Positions 54,851-63,191 of a stretch of 64,000 nt of DNA are shown here, piece by piece. The stretch is taken from assembly GCF_000797445.1 (NCBI RefSeq), contig NZ_JSWF01000021.1, positions 1-64,000 on the forward strand, read 5' to 3'. A model generated the notes under the pieces. It was not told where the DNA came from, searched no databases, and saw only the letters and a program-made list of their open reading frames with translations. Source of the DNA: Lacinutrix jangbogonensis (lineage in GTDB: Bacteria; Bacteroidota; Bacteroidia; Flavobacteriales; Flavobacteriaceae). Positions within the stretch are counted from its first letter, which is position 1; the number at the start of each line of letters is the position of its first letter. Position numbers and translations under genes: made by a program.

Positions 54851-55864
54851 TTAAGCGGTCTTAAGTCTTGTTTTTTCTTTATTTACAACATTTTCTAAAT
54901 CCTTTTTCCCTAAATGTTTAAGCGTTTTTGTATGATCTACAATCGCTTGAAAAAACGATTTTTTAACATGGTATGGCATCCCAAACTCTAAAGCAGTATC
55001 TGAAACAATTTTACTTAAATTTTTATAGTGTACATGGCATACGTCTGGCAATACATGATGTTCTACTTGATAATTTAAACCACCAATTAGCCAAAATAGA
55101 AATTTACTATTAGGAGAAAAGTTACACGTAGTAGCAAATTGATGACTATACCAATTATCGTTCATTGCACCATCTGCATCTGGTAACGGAAAGGTGTTAT
55201 CTTCCATAATATGTGCGACTTGAAAAACAGTACTTACCAAAAGGCCCGTTACAAAATGCATGCATATAAAGGCTAACAATATAGTGCCCCAAGCAAAGGG
55301 CAATAAAATCATTGGTAACACGATAGCATAAGAATAATAAAAAAGCTTCCATGCAGTCATGCTAATTAATGCTTTTTTATATTCGTGCTTTCCGTTTAAA
55401 AAACCCATGTCCCTGTAGCGTTTTAAACGCACAAAATCTTTAGTCGTAATCCACGATATGGTTGAGATACCATAAAAAAACCAAATATAAATATGTTGAT
55501 ATTTATGCGCTTTATAATGTTTTGCATTTGGCGAAAACCTAAGAAAAAAAGGTGCATTTAAATCGTCGTCTGCATGATCAATATTGGTGTATGTATGGTG
55601 TAAAATATTATGTTGAATTCTCCAAACCGTTGCATTAGCACCAATAAGATTAAACGAATAGCTTAAAAGTTTATTTATGAACTTGTTTTTTGAATACGAT
55701 CCATGGATAGCATCGTGCATAACACCCATACCAATTCCTGCCATTCCTAAGCCACTAAGAATGTACAAAGTGAATAGTTGCCAAGTTTCTGTGACCACAC
55801 CAGAAGATAGTAATGTTAATGGCACAATAAACAACGATAGCATAATGATTGTTTTAATAACCAT
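54851..55864 (-). CDS. Membrane fatty acid desaturase; true N-terminus lies upstream of the first ATG
   Basis: From the ATG at 55864 the protein has 337 residues, with the three desaturase histidine boxes HDAIHGSY, HNILHHTYTNIDH and NYQVEHHVLP and four membrane helices. It would insert a double bond in acyl chains with a di-iron centre. The same frame is open 47 codons further upstream and encodes a family-like N-terminus (NTPKFSRDINPDFAKTLRSR, then VNTYFKTQKISRN). That part has no ATG, GTG or TTG. An ATG at 56013 would restore it if one T were added near 55994. A one-base loss or an unusual start is likely. Confidence 0.85.
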   Translation of the reverse strand: MVIKTIIMLSLFIVPLTLLSSGVVTETWQLFTLYILSGLGMAGIGMGVMHDAIHGSYSKNKFINKLLSYSFNLIGANATVWRIQHNILHHTYTNIDHADDDLNAPFFLRFSPNAKHYKAHKYQHIYIWFFYGISTISWITTKDFVRLKRYRDMGFLNGKHEYKKALISMTAWKLFYYSYAIVLPMILLPFAWGTILLAFICMHFVTGLLVSTVFQVAHIMEDNTFPLPDADGAMNDNWYSHQFATTCNFSPNSKFLFWLIGGLNYQVEHHVLPDVCHVHYKNLSKIVSDTALEFGMPYHVKKSFFQAIVDHTKTLKHLGKKDLENVVNKEKTRLKTA

Positions 55865-56013
55865 TGTTGCATTAGCGTTTCGGCTTATTTTTTGTGTTTT
55901 AAAGTAGGTATTTACTCTCGATCGTAACGTTTTTGCGAAGTCAGGATTGATGTCTCTAGAAAATTTAGGAGTATTGATGCTATTAATTTTTAAATTAAAA
56001 CAGTTCTAATCAT

Positions 56014-56265
56014 CAGTTTCTTTTATACTGAATACCATCTGTTTAAAAATTGACAAAAACAAAAATTAAAATAAAAGGGATGATTTATTAAAATAATGCA
56101 ATCAACAACTAATATTGTAAAGATAGATTAAATATAGATTGTTATATAATACTATTTAATATTTCTGCTATTGATACGTACTAAACTATACTTAAAAATG
56201 GACATTTCAAAAATAAAAAAAGCCCATCACGAATGATGGGCTTCTGTAAAAAATTGAAGTATGTA
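56014..56265. other. Intergenic stretch with the cold-shock gene terminator
   Basis: This stretch between the desaturase and the first cold-shock gene is A/T-rich. Besides the terminator at 56220-56243 I see nothing in it. Confidence 0.4.
56220..56243 (-). terminator. Terminator of the first cold-shock gene
   Basis: AAGCCCATCA and TGATGGGCTT form a perfect 10-bp stem with a 4-base loop, preceded by an A tract (a T tract in the transcript). It lies 22 bp past the stop. Confidence 0.9.
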
Positions 56266-56457
56266 TTAGATAACTTTTACATTTACTGCATTTAATCCTT
56301 TGTTACCTTCTTGTAGATCGAATTCAACTTGATCGTCTTCACGAATCTCGTCAATTAATCCTGAAATGTGTACAAAGTGATCTTTTTCAACACCTTCTTC
56401 TGTAATAAATCCAAATCCTTTGGCATCGTTGAAAAATTTTACTGTTCCTTTACTCAT
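56266..56457 (-). CDS. cspA: Cold-shock domain protein (CspA family)
   Basis: This 63-residue single cold-shock domain carries the RNA-binding motifs KGFGFI (RNP1) and HFVHIS (RNP2). It binds single-stranded RNA and prevents secondary structure, mainly at low temperature. A -7 element (TATTTTTG, 56518-56511) lies about 54 bp upstream, leaving a leader of about 45 nt. The window holds a second intact copy at 62573 and a dead copy at 58379. It is strongly similar to both, including part of the leader. Confidence 0.95.
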   Translation of the reverse strand: MSKGTVKFFNDAKGFGFITEEGVEKDHFVHISGLIDEIREDDQVEFDLQEGNKGLNAVNVKVI

Positions 56458-56510
56458 AATAATAATATATTTAATTTTAATAATTACTATATAGATATCA
56501 AAGATGATGC

Positions 56511-56518
56511 CAAAAATA
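56511..56518 (-). promoter_or_regulatory. -7 element of the first cold-shock gene
   Basis: TATTTTTG (minus strand) matches TAnnTTTG, 53 bp before the start. The downstream leader is repeated in front of the dead copy at 58570. Confidence 0.5.
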
Positions 56519-56600
56519 AATATATGTGTATTAGATTAAATAATCCTAGTTTTATTGTAATCTTGTCAACTATTAGAACTTTTAACTTTATTTATAATCT

Positions 56601-56951
56601 TTGGATTTACTAACAGTATTAATTTGGTTTTCAAGCTTGGCCTTTATTTATTTTGGGATGAATTGTTTTTATTCAAAATTTATTATTGCAGAATTTCATC
56701 GCTATAAGCTAGCCAAATACAGAAAACTAACTGGATTTCTTCAATTAATAGGTGCTATTGGATTACTAATAGGTTTATATAAAAATCCTACTTTGTTACT
56801 ATTATCATCTGCAGGATTAGGATTTTTAATGTTGGCTGGCTTTGCAGTACGAATTAAAATTAAAGATAATTTAATTCAATCTTCGCCATCTTTTATTTTT
56901 GCTGCGCTAAACCTATATATTGTGTATAAAACTTGTTTAAACTATTTTTAA
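56601..56951 (+). CDS. DoxX-like small membrane protein
   Basis: This 116-residue protein has four hydrophobic segments (TVLIWFSSLAFIYFGMNCFY, LTGFLQLIGAIGLLIGLY, LLLLSSAGLGFLMLAGFAV, SFIFAALNLYIVY) and the pattern of the DoxX-like family. The end overlaps the convergent gene on the other strand by 4 bases. The two proteins resemble each other (VRIKIKDNLIQSSPSFIFAA here, MHIKVKDELYKSFPAFLFII there), so they are paralogues. The function is unknown; DoxX-like proteins are often linked to redox stress. Confidence 0.7.
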   Translation: MDLLTVLIWFSSLAFIYFGMNCFYSKFIIAEFHRYKLAKYRKLTGFLQLIGAIGLLIGLYKNPTLLLLSSAGLGFLMLAGFAVRIKIKDNLIQSSPSFIFAALNLYIVYKTCLNYF

Positions 56952-57325
56952 AAAGAAAAATAGGCAATAATAAAATTCATAATAATAAATAAAAAGGCAG
57001 GAAACGATTTGTATAATTCGTCTTTTACTTTAATATGCATAAGTATTGAACCTATTAATAGTAAAGCTAATCCTAAGCTTCCAATCAAAGTTAAATAACC
57101 AAATTGTATTGAAGCCAGTAATACTAAGGCTAAACTTACCTTAAAAAAGCCAATTACATAACAAAATGTTTTTGACAAACCATATACTTCGAATTCTTCA
57201 AAAATAGTGTTTGCTTTACCACCTCTCCACTTTGTAGGTTTCTTATACTGAATTAGCCAAACATTTAAAATACTGACAGACACAATGACTTTTAATACAA
57301 TAATTATATAATCGATTACATTCAT
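56948..57325 (-). CDS. DoxX-like small membrane protein, paralogue of the convergent gene
   Basis: This 125-residue protein has four membrane segments (IIIVLKVIVSVSILNVWLIQ, TFCYVIGFFKVSLALVLLAS, LTLIGSLGLALLLIGSI, AFLFIIMNFIIAYF). The C-terminal MHIKVKDELYKSFPAFLF repeats the design of the protein encoded on the other strand. The stop codons of the convergent pair overlap by 4 bases. The function is unknown. Confidence 0.7.
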   Translation of the reverse strand: MNVIDYIIIVLKVIVSVSILNVWLIQYKKPTKWRGGKANTIFEEFEVYGLSKTFCYVIGFFKVSLALVLLASIQFGYLTLIGSLGLALLLIGSILMHIKVKDELYKSFPAFLFIIMNFIIAYFSF

Positions 57326-57616
57326 TTATTTTAATTTTTATGATGTGTTACACTTCTACGAATTTATAACAATTAAATCCAACTAAAAATAGTTAAAGTA
57401 GACGTTTTAAAGTTTTATAAGATTTATCAAACTATAACCACGCTACTATCTTTGTTTTAATATTGACTCCTTATCTTTAATAAGTAATAACCGTAAGATT
57501 TTATTTTCGTGAGTTGGTAATAGACTTGTGAATTTTTAATAACATCGTTTACAAAAAGCAAAAAACCACTACATACGTAGTGGCTTTATGCTTTTTCATA
57601 ACAATTTTAATATACT
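57326..57616. other. Intergenic stretch with the fasciclin gene terminator
   Basis: This 291-bp A/T-rich region between the DoxX-like gene start and the fasciclin gene end holds one terminator (57563-57586) and, presumably, the promoter of the DoxX-like gene. Nothing else is recognisable. Confidence 0.4.
57563..57586 (-). terminator. Terminator of the fasciclin lipoprotein gene
   Basis: AAACCACTAC and GTAGTGGCTTT form a stem of about 7-10 bp around a 4-base loop, with A tracts before it (T tract in the transcript). It lies 31 bp past the stop. Confidence 0.8.
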
Positions 57617-58201
57617 TTATTTAGGCATTACTACAGAGTCAATAGCATGTATAACTCCATTTGATGCTGCAACATCTGCAATAACTACTGTTGCTGTTCC
57701 TCCTTTTGCATCTTTAAGCATAACCTTACCACCCTTTAGTGATAACGTAATGTTTTCTCCTTGTACAGTTGTAACAGTAAACGCACCGTTATTCTTTTTA
57801 ATAGCTGCAATTACTGCAGCAGCTTCAAACTTTCCAGAAACTACGTGGTACGTTAATATAGACGTTAATGTTGCTTTACTTTCTGGTAACAGTAAACTTG
57901 CTACTGTTCCTTTTGGTAATGCCGCAAAAGCATCATTAGTTGGAGCGAATACAGTAAATGGTCCTTTACTACTTAAAGTCTCTACTAAACCAGCAGCTTT
58001 TACAGCAGCAACTAAAGTTGAAAATGCTTCGTTACCTGCAGCAACTTCAACAATATTTGGTGATTGCTCCTTTACTACTAATTCTTTAGAAACTAAAGCA
58101 ATTTCTTCGCTTACTTCAACGGTTTCTTTTTTCTCTTGTGCACATGAAGTCAATAATAATCCTGCTACCGCAAATGCACCTAATGTTTTCAATACTTTCA
58201 T
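57617..58201 (-). CDS. Fasciclin (FAS1) domain lipoprotein
   Basis: This 194-residue protein has a lipoprotein signal peptide (MKVLKTLGAFAVAGLLLTSC, Cys at 20), a short charged linker and one FAS1 domain (about 55-194). The FAS1 H1 motif GPFTVFAPTNDAFAAL and H2 motif NGVIHAIDSVVMP are both present. FAS1 domains serve in cell adhesion and matrix binding. It is expected to be anchored in the outer or inner membrane. A -7 element (58247-58240) precedes it. Confidence 0.93.
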   Translation of the reverse strand: MKVLKTLGAFAVAGLLLTSCAQEKKETVEVSEEIALVSKELVVKEQSPNIVEVAAGNEAFSTLVAAVKAAGLVETLSSKGPFTVFAPTNDAFAALPKGTVASLLLPESKATLTSILTYHVVSGKFEAAAVIAAIKKNNGAFTVTTVQGENITLSLKGGKVMLKDAKGGTATVVIADVAASNGVIHAIDSVVMPK

Positions 58202-58239
58202 AATCTTTTATTTTTTTGTTTGTTTGTTTGTTAACACTA

Positions 58240-58247
58240 CAAATATA
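58240..58247 (-). promoter_or_regulatory. -7 element of the fasciclin gene
   Basis: TATATTTG (minus strand) is a perfect TAnnTTTG, 38 bp before the ATG. Confidence 0.55.
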
Positions 58248-58325
58248 GTAGAAAACCACTTTTGTTTAAAATATTTAACAAAACATTAAACAAATTAGTA
58301 TTACATAGTAGACATGAAAAATAAA

Positions 58326-58354
58326 AAGGCCTATCCATAAATTGATAGGCTTTT
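58326..58354 (-). terminator. Terminator of the dead cold-shock gene
   Basis: GCCTATC and GATAGGC form a 7-bp stem (8-base loop) flanked by A and T tracts. It sits in the same place as the terminators of the two live cold-shock genes but differs in sequence. Confidence 0.75.
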
Positions 58355-58378
58355 GAAAAAATTTGAAGACTATGTATT

Positions 58379-58570
58379 TTAGATAACCTTTACGTTTACT
58401 GCATTTAATCCCTTGTTACCTTCTTCTAGGCCGAATTCAACTTGGGTAGCCTTCGCGAATCTCATCGACTAAACCTGAAATGTGTACAAAATGATATTTT
58501 TCAACACCTTCTTCTGTAATGAATCTAAATCCTTTGGCATCGTTGAAAATTTTACTGTTCCTTTACTCAT
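58379..58570 (-). pseudogene. Dead cold-shock gene with two compensating frameshifts
   Basis: The ATG at 58570 begins MSKGTVKF, then one T is missing from the TTTTTC run that should encode FF, and the frame is lost. Further on an extra base appears in GAAGGCTACCCAAGTTGAATTC relative to the live copies, which restores the frame for EEGNKGLNAVNVKVI and the stop at 58379. The total length, 192 bp, equals that of the live gene. Several missense changes occur as well. It is a decayed duplicate of the cold-shock gene at 56266, including its leader. Confidence 0.85.
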
Positions 58571-58599
58571 AATAATACTATATTTAATTACAATAATTA

Positions 58600-59532
58600 C
58601 TATCTGGAAATCAAAAATGGTGACAGAATTATAAAAAGGTTATTTTTTTTCTTTGAAGTAATAAAATAAACACCAATTAATATCACTATTGCTGCGACTA
58701 AAGATTGCAAGCTTAGTTTTTCATCTAAAACATACCAACCTAAAAACATCGCTACAATTGGGTTTACATACGCCGAGGTTGCTACTTTTTCTGTGGAGAC
58801 TTGCTTTAATAAGTAATTATAAGCCGTAAAAGGTATTATGCTTCCTAAAGTGGTTAATATCAACATCACTATTTGCACATCTGTACTCCATTGTAACGGT
58901 GAAACCCATACCTCTTGCTTTAACACACTTAGCGCGACCAACATAACACTTGCTATAGCCATTTGGTAACCTGCAGCTACAAAATAATTTTTTGGTAAAT
59001 CGGCTTTAGAGACAAAGACGCTAGCGTAACTCCAACCAAAAACACAAGTAAGAATCATAAAAATTCCTAAAAGCGCATCTTCATTGGTTACCAGTTCTTG
59101 CTGACTTACCAATAGATACATTCCTACAAAACCTAAAGCAACACCAATTAAGGACTTAAGTTTCATTTTTTTATTATCCATTAATCGCATTAATACTAAC
59201 ACAAATAATGGTTGTGTAGAAGCTAACAAAGCAGCAAAACCACTATCTACATACTTTAAAGCCCAAACAAACACGCCGTTTCCATAAACTAAAAATAGGA
59301 ACCCTACTAGGATTGAATTTCTAAACTGTTTTTTTGTGATAGACAATTTCATTTTTAATGCCTTGGCAATCCCAAATATTAAGACAGTTGCACAAATAAA
59401 ACGAATGGCAGCCAAGAAAAATGGAGGCAGTTCAGTCACTGCAATTTTATTAAGTAAATAGGTAGAACCCCAAATTATGTAAATGGAGATAAACGCAAGT
59501 ATAATGAGTACATTTCTATTAAGTTTAAGCAT
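58600..59532 (-). CDS. EamA/DMT family transporter (second)
   Basis: This 310-residue protein has ten membrane helices in two EamA halves (IYIIWGSTYLLNKIAVTELP at the start, STEKVATSAYVNPIVAMFLG, then WYVLDEKLSL, in the second half). It is a small-metabolite exporter of unknown substrate. The last 14 or so residues (FIILSPFLISR) after the basic stretch SKKKNN lie in DNA that resembles the leader of the cold-shock gene, so the original end was probably replaced by a duplication joint. It starts 52 bp after the SDR gene stop on the same strand. Confidence 0.87.
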   Translation of the reverse strand: MLKLNRNVLIILAFISIYIIWGSTYLLNKIAVTELPPFFLAAIRFICATVLIFGIAKALKMKLSITKKQFRNSILVGFLFLVYGNGVFVWALKYVDSGFAALLASTQPLFVLVLMRLMDNKKMKLKSLIGVALGFVGMYLLVSQQELVTNEDALLGIFMILTCVFGWSYASVFVSKADLPKNYFVAAGYQMAIASVMLVALSVLKQEVWVSPLQWSTDVQIVMLILTTLGSIIPFTAYNYLLKQVSTEKVATSAYVNPIVAMFLGWYVLDEKLSLQSLVAAIVILIGVYFITSKKKNNLFIILSPFLISR

Positions 59533-59584
59533 TTTAAAGTGTTTTATAAAATAAAGCTGTGTTCATAATTTTTGTACTCATTAA

Positions 59585-61120
59585 CTACCAATCAATAGGA
59601 AAGTAATCTTTCAAGAATTTACCACACCAATGTTTACCAGTATTGATACCATCTATTAATGGATCCATTACACGTGCTGCGCCATCTACAATATCTAAAG
59701 GAGGCTGAAAATCGTGTACTTCTACTTTTTGTTTAGATAATGCTGCAGGATCTTCGTCTGTAACCCAACCTGTATCTACTGCATTCATATAAATACCAGA
59801 TTTGGCAAAGGTTCCAGCAGACGTATGTGTTAACATATTTAAGGCCGCTTTTGCCATATTTGTATGTGGATGTCGGTCTTCTTTTTTAAACCTATGAAAC
59901 TTCCCTTCCATTGCAGACACATTAATAATATGCTTTTTACCTGTGTTTTCTTTCATCATGATATTAGATAAACGATTACACAGCACGAAAGGTGCTACAG
60001 CATTTACAAGCTGTACTTCTACCATCTCGGTAGTTTCTATTTCACCTAATTTTAAACGCCAACTGTTTGTTTTACGCAAATCTACTTGTTGCAAATCGGC
60101 ATCCAATTCACCTTCAGGGAATACTTCTGCTGTTTGTAATGAATTGTCGAAACTGTATGGGATTTGTGATAACTCTGCTGAATTCCGTAAACCAATACCA
60201 GGCTCTGGACCATGCCAAGTGACTGGCAACACATTGTTTTTATCTGTTTTTGATGGGCCAACACTTAAACTCGATAATTCTTCTAAACAACTTTCGTGGT
60301 CTTTTAATAAGGTTTGTGCTAATTTTGGTAATTGATCGATAGGACGTTTTTCATTTTCCATTAAATGAAAATAAAAACCAGATGGTCGTCTTACCGTTTG
60401 CGCTGCATTATTAATTAAAATATCTAGTCTATCGTATTTTTGCTCTATATAATTGCAAAAGATCTCTACACTTGGAATGTGTCGTAAATCGAGTCCATGA
60501 ATATGTAAACGATCACTCCATTGCTTATAATCGTCTTCTTTAGAAAAACGGATTGCAGAGTCTGCAGGAAAACGCGTAGTTGCAACAACCGTTGCACCAG
60601 AACGTAATAACATTAAAGTAATATGATATCCTATTTTTAATCGAGAACCTGTAATTACAGCAACTTGATCTTTTAAATCTGTAGTCTGAAAGCGTTTAGC
60701 GTAGTTTAAATCACCACAATCGGTACACATCGTATCATAAAAATGATGTAATTTGGTGTAGACTGCTTTACAAACGTAGCAGTTTCTTGGTGATTCTAAT
60801 TCTGGAGTATCTTCAGAAATTACAGCCGCAGCCAATAATTTAGGTGCTACAAATAAAGTCGCTTCTCTTGCAGAACGAATACCCGTCGTTTTTCTAGCAT
60901 GCTTATCACTTTCAATCATTTTACGTTTTGCCGCTTTTTTAGCGTCTTTACGTCTGCGTTGAAACTCGTCACGACTTGGTCGCGTTAATGCACCAGCAAC
61001 TTTAAAAAGTGCGACGCGCTGATCCTCAGGCAATTCGAAAAGTTTATTGGTATCCTCTAATAACTTCTGAAGTGTAGCAATACAGTTTTCAATATCTTGA
61101 TTGTTTTCATTATTACTCAT
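59585..61120 (-). CDS. Zinc-ribbon SDR family oxidoreductase
   Basis: This 511-residue protein has an N-terminal helical, basic part (1-110), then a CxxC ... CxxC zinc ribbon at about 118-140 ([15 protein letters not shown], then CTDCG). A short-chain dehydrogenase domain follows: [20 protein letters not shown] (nucleotide-binding TGxxxxIG) near residue 155, [13 protein letters not shown] (NNAA) near 235, [11 protein letters not shown] and [15 protein letters not shown] (the Tyr of YxxxK is not present; the K aligns as NMAK) near 420. It is longer than normal SDRs. The missing Tyr makes ordinary SDR catalysis uncertain. The substrate is unknown. It lies 5 bp downstream of the DEAD helicase gene, an operon. 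Confidence 0.85.
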   Translation of the reverse strand: MSNNENNQDIENCIATLQKLLEDTNKLFELPEDQRVALFKVAGALTRPSRDEFQRRRKDAKKAAKRKMIESDKHARKTTGIRSAREATLFVAPKLLAAAVISEDTPELESPRNCYVCKAVYTKLHHFYDTMCTDCGDLNYAKRFQTTDLKDQVAVITGSRLKIGYHITLMLLRSGATVVATTRFPADSAIRFSKEDDYKQWSDRLHIHGLDLRHIPSVEIFCNYIEQKYDRLDILINNAAQTVRRPSGFYFHLMENEKRPIDQLPKLAQTLLKDHESCLEELSSLSVGPSKTDKNNVLPVTWHGPEPGIGLRNSAELSQIPYSFDNSLQTAEVFPEGELDADLQQVDLRKTNSWRLKLGEIETTEMVEVQLVNAVAPFVLCNRLSNIMMKENTGKKHIINVSAMEGKFHRFKKEDRHPHTNMAKAALNMLTHTSAGTFAKSGIYMNAVDTGWVTDEDPAALSKQKVEVHDFQPPLDIVDGAARVMDPLIDGINTGKHWCGKFLKDYFPIDW

Positions 61121-61125
61121 AAAAA

Positions 61126-62466
61126 CTACTTACTTTTCTTCTTTTTAGAGTCTTCAGGTTTTGCATTTGACGCCTTTGTTTGCGCTAAGTAACTTGCTAA
61201 TATTTTATCAACTAACTCCTCTTTTGTAAGATGATGAAATATTGTTTTAATTTGAGATTTTAAAGCTTCATTAACATCTCTATTTGGTTTTGCTTTAAAT
61301 ATTTTTCTAGCCCATAATAGAGTGTTATTATCTTCAATACTTTTAATGTCTGGCTTTTTAAAGGCTGTAAAAGTAATGTCTAGTTCTTTTTCAAAATCAC
61401 CAATATCTTCTACTTCTTCTTTCTGGATTATAGTTAGTGATAGCCCGTTTGCTCCTGCTCTGGCGGTACGACCACTTCTATGCACATAGGCTTCGTAAGT
61501 ATCTGGTAAATGGTAGTTAACAACCCAAGACAGGTCCTTTACATCAATACCACGAGCTGCTAAATCTGTAGCAACCAAAATATCAATATGACCTTCTCTA
61601 AATTGTCCCATAATACGATCGCGAATACCTTGTGTTAAGCTTCCGTGAATGGCTCCAGATGAGAATTTATTTATCGCTAAGTTTTTTGCTAGCTTATTTA
61701 CTGCTGCTTTAGTTTTACAGAAAATAATACCGCGCTGTCCTTCATTTGCATTTAAAAAATGAAGTAAAACGTTTAGTTTCTCTATAGGTTCTACAACTAT
61801 ATATTGATGGTCGATATCTTGATGACCAACAGTTTCCATATTTGCTTCAATATGCACGACATGTTTAGACATGTAGTTTTGAACCATTTGCTTAATGGTT
61901 CCTGGCATTGTAGCTGTAAATAGTAATGTTCTTCTAGATTTAGGGATTTCTTTAATAATACTATCTAGCCCTTCTTTTAATGCGCTAACCATTTCATCTG
62001 CCTCATCTAAAATAAAATAAGAGATGTTTTTAATGTTTACGGCTTCACGTTTTACTAAATCTGCCAAACGACCTGGAGTGGCAACAATAATATGAGTGTC
62101 TTTTTTTAGGCGCTCTATTTGAGGTTTTATTGGCACACCACCGCAAATGGAAGCGATAGATATATTAGGGCTATGTAAAGCATAAGACTCAAGATTATTA
62201 AAAATCTGTTGCCCTAGTTCTCTTGTAGGCGCAAGAATAATAGCTTGAATATTAGTTTTCTCTACGTCTATTAATTGTAATAGTGGTAAGCCAAAAGCAG
62301 CTGTTTTACCAGTTCCTGTTTTTGCTAAAGCAACAACATCTTCTTTTTGGTTTAGAATAATAGGAATGGTTTGCTCTTGAATATCTGTAGGTATAGATAT
62401 TTGTAAAGCTGCTAAACTCTCTTGTAGTTGCTTATTAATTCCAATATCTGAAAACTGTTTTGACAT
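61126..62466 (-). CDS. DEAD-box ATP-dependent RNA helicase
   Basis: This protein has about 446 residues from [10 protein letters not shown]; an ATG at 62493 would add 9 residues (MVIFAKKYF) that are atypical for the family. Motifs are all present: AKTGTGKT (Walker A), PTRELG, TPGR, DEAD, TAT (as TATMP), RGID and [10 protein letters not shown]. The C-terminal tail is short and basic (KKKKSK). It unwinds RNA, probably in ribosome assembly or cold growth. A cold-shock gene lies directly upstream on the same strand, and the SDR gene follows after 5 bp. Confidence 0.93.
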   Translation of the reverse strand: MSKQFSDIGINKQLQESLAALQISIPTDIQEQTIPIILNQKEDVVALAKTGTGKTAAFGLPLLQLIDVEKTNIQAIILAPTRELGQQIFNNLESYALHSPNISIASICGGVPIKPQIERLKKDTHIIVATPGRLADLVKREAVNIKNISYFILDEADEMVSALKEGLDSIIKEIPKSRRTLLFTATMPGTIKQMVQNYMSKHVVHIEANMETVGHQDIDHQYIVVEPIEKLNVLLHFLNANEGQRGIIFCKTKAAVNKLAKNLAINKFSSGAIHGSLTQGIRDRIMGQFREGHIDILVATDLAARGIDVKDLSWVVNYHLPDTYEAYVHRSGRTARAGANGLSLTIIQKEEVEDIGDFEKELDITFTAFKKPDIKSIEDNNTLLWARKIFKAKPNRDVNEALKSQIKTIFHHLTKEELVDKILASYLAQTKASNAKPEDSKKKKSK

Positions 62467-62527
62467 AAAATATTTTTTGGCAAAGATAACCACACTTTTT
62501 GGAGCACAGACTATTGCGCATAAAAAA

Positions 62528-62548
62528 AGCCCATCTATAAGATGGGCT
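62528..62548 (-). terminator. Terminator of the second cold-shock gene
   Basis: AGCCCATCT and AGATGGGCT form a perfect 9-bp stem with a 3-base loop, with A tracts before it (T tract in the transcript). It lies 24 bp past the stop and separates the cold-shock gene from the helicase gene. Confidence 0.88.
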
Positions 62549-62572
62549 CTTTTGAAAATATATGAATATATC

Positions 62573-62764
62573 TTAGATAACTTTTACGTTAACCGCGTTT
62601 AATCCTTTGTTTCCTTCTTGTAAGTCGAATTCAACTTGGTCACCTTCTCTAATCTCATCGATTAATCCTGAAATGTGTACAAAATGATCTTTATCTACAC
62701 CTTCTTCTGTGATGAATCCAAATCCTTTAGCGTCGTTGAAAAATTTTACTGTTCCTTTACTCAT
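62573..62764 (-). CDS. cspA: Cold-shock domain protein (CspA family), second copy
   Basis: This 63-residue protein starts from MSKGTVKFF; an upstream ATG at 62824 would add 20 residues that overlap the promoter and is rejected. It has RNP1 KGFGFI and RNP2 HFVHIS. It differs from the copy at 56266 in two residues only (VDKDH for VEKDH, REGDQ for REDDQ). Its promoter (62795-62824) is a perfect TTG / TATATTTG pair, and its leader is about 25-30 nt. It presumably helps RNA folding in the cold, next to the DEAD helicase. Confidence 0.95.
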   Translation of the reverse strand: MSKGTVKFFNDAKGFGFITEEGVDKDHFVHISGLIDEIREGDQVEFDLQEGNKGLNAVNVKVI

Positions 62765-62794
62765 TGTAATGTAATTTAATTTATTAATGTTTTG

Positions 62795-62824
62795 CAAATA
62801 TAATGTGATTAAGTTAGAAAACAA
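62795..62824 (-). promoter_or_regulatory. Promoter of the second cold-shock gene
   Basis: On the minus strand TTG (62824-62822) and TATATTTG (62802-62795) are 19 bp apart, a textbook Bacteroidota promoter, with the ATG 30 bp after the -7 element. Confidence 0.75.
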
Positions 62825-63137
62825 GTGTTATTCTATTAAATAATTATTTATTTCTGTTTTTAAGTCATTTACACCTTCATTTCTACCGTCACTGGTGAAT
62901 AGTTTATTCTTCGGTAGTACATTTTTTGGAGAATTACTATTGAAAATATAAAATTAAATAGCATTTGAATTAATAACTTGTTACCAAATAAAGGCCACAC
63001 AGATTATTAAAGTACAGCTGTCCTAGCGTTTTACAAACATGGTTTGTGTTGTTGAGTTTCTTTAAAAAAAACACTAATGTTGTTTTAGCATCTTAAGAGT
63101 CAGTTTTGGTAACAGAAAATGTAGTGTTAAAAAAAAA
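62825..63137. other. Intergenic stretch, nothing recognisable
   Basis: The region between the cold-shock gene and the OmpA gene terminator is A/T-rich. I see no frame, repeat or hairpin of note in it. Confidence 0.4.
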
Positions 63138-63164
63138 GTGCTAACCTATTAAATAGGTTAGCAC
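63138..63164 (-). terminator. Terminator of the OmpA-family gene
   Basis: GTGCTAACCTAT and ATAGGTTAGCAC form a perfect 12-bp stem around a 3-base loop, preceded by a run of A (T tract in the transcript). It lies 27 bp past the stop. Confidence 0.92.
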
Positions 63165-63191
63165 AATTTTTAATTAACAATAAATTAAATT

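Noticed and set aside
57588-58289. Plus-strand frame of 233 codons opposite the fasciclin gene
   Set aside because: It mirrors the FAS1 lipoprotein gene, which has a lipobox, FAS1 motifs, promoter and terminator on the minus strand.
62767-62824. Longer start for the second cold-shock protein
   Set aside because: The extra residues would be coded by the promoter itself (TTG and TATATTTG), and the first cold-shock gene starts at MSKGTVKFF.
48-63000. CRISPR array, tRNA or rRNA genes, insertion sequences
   Set aside because: The only regular repeats are inside coding genes. No cloverleaf-like tRNA sequence, rRNA segment or transposase frame was found by eye.
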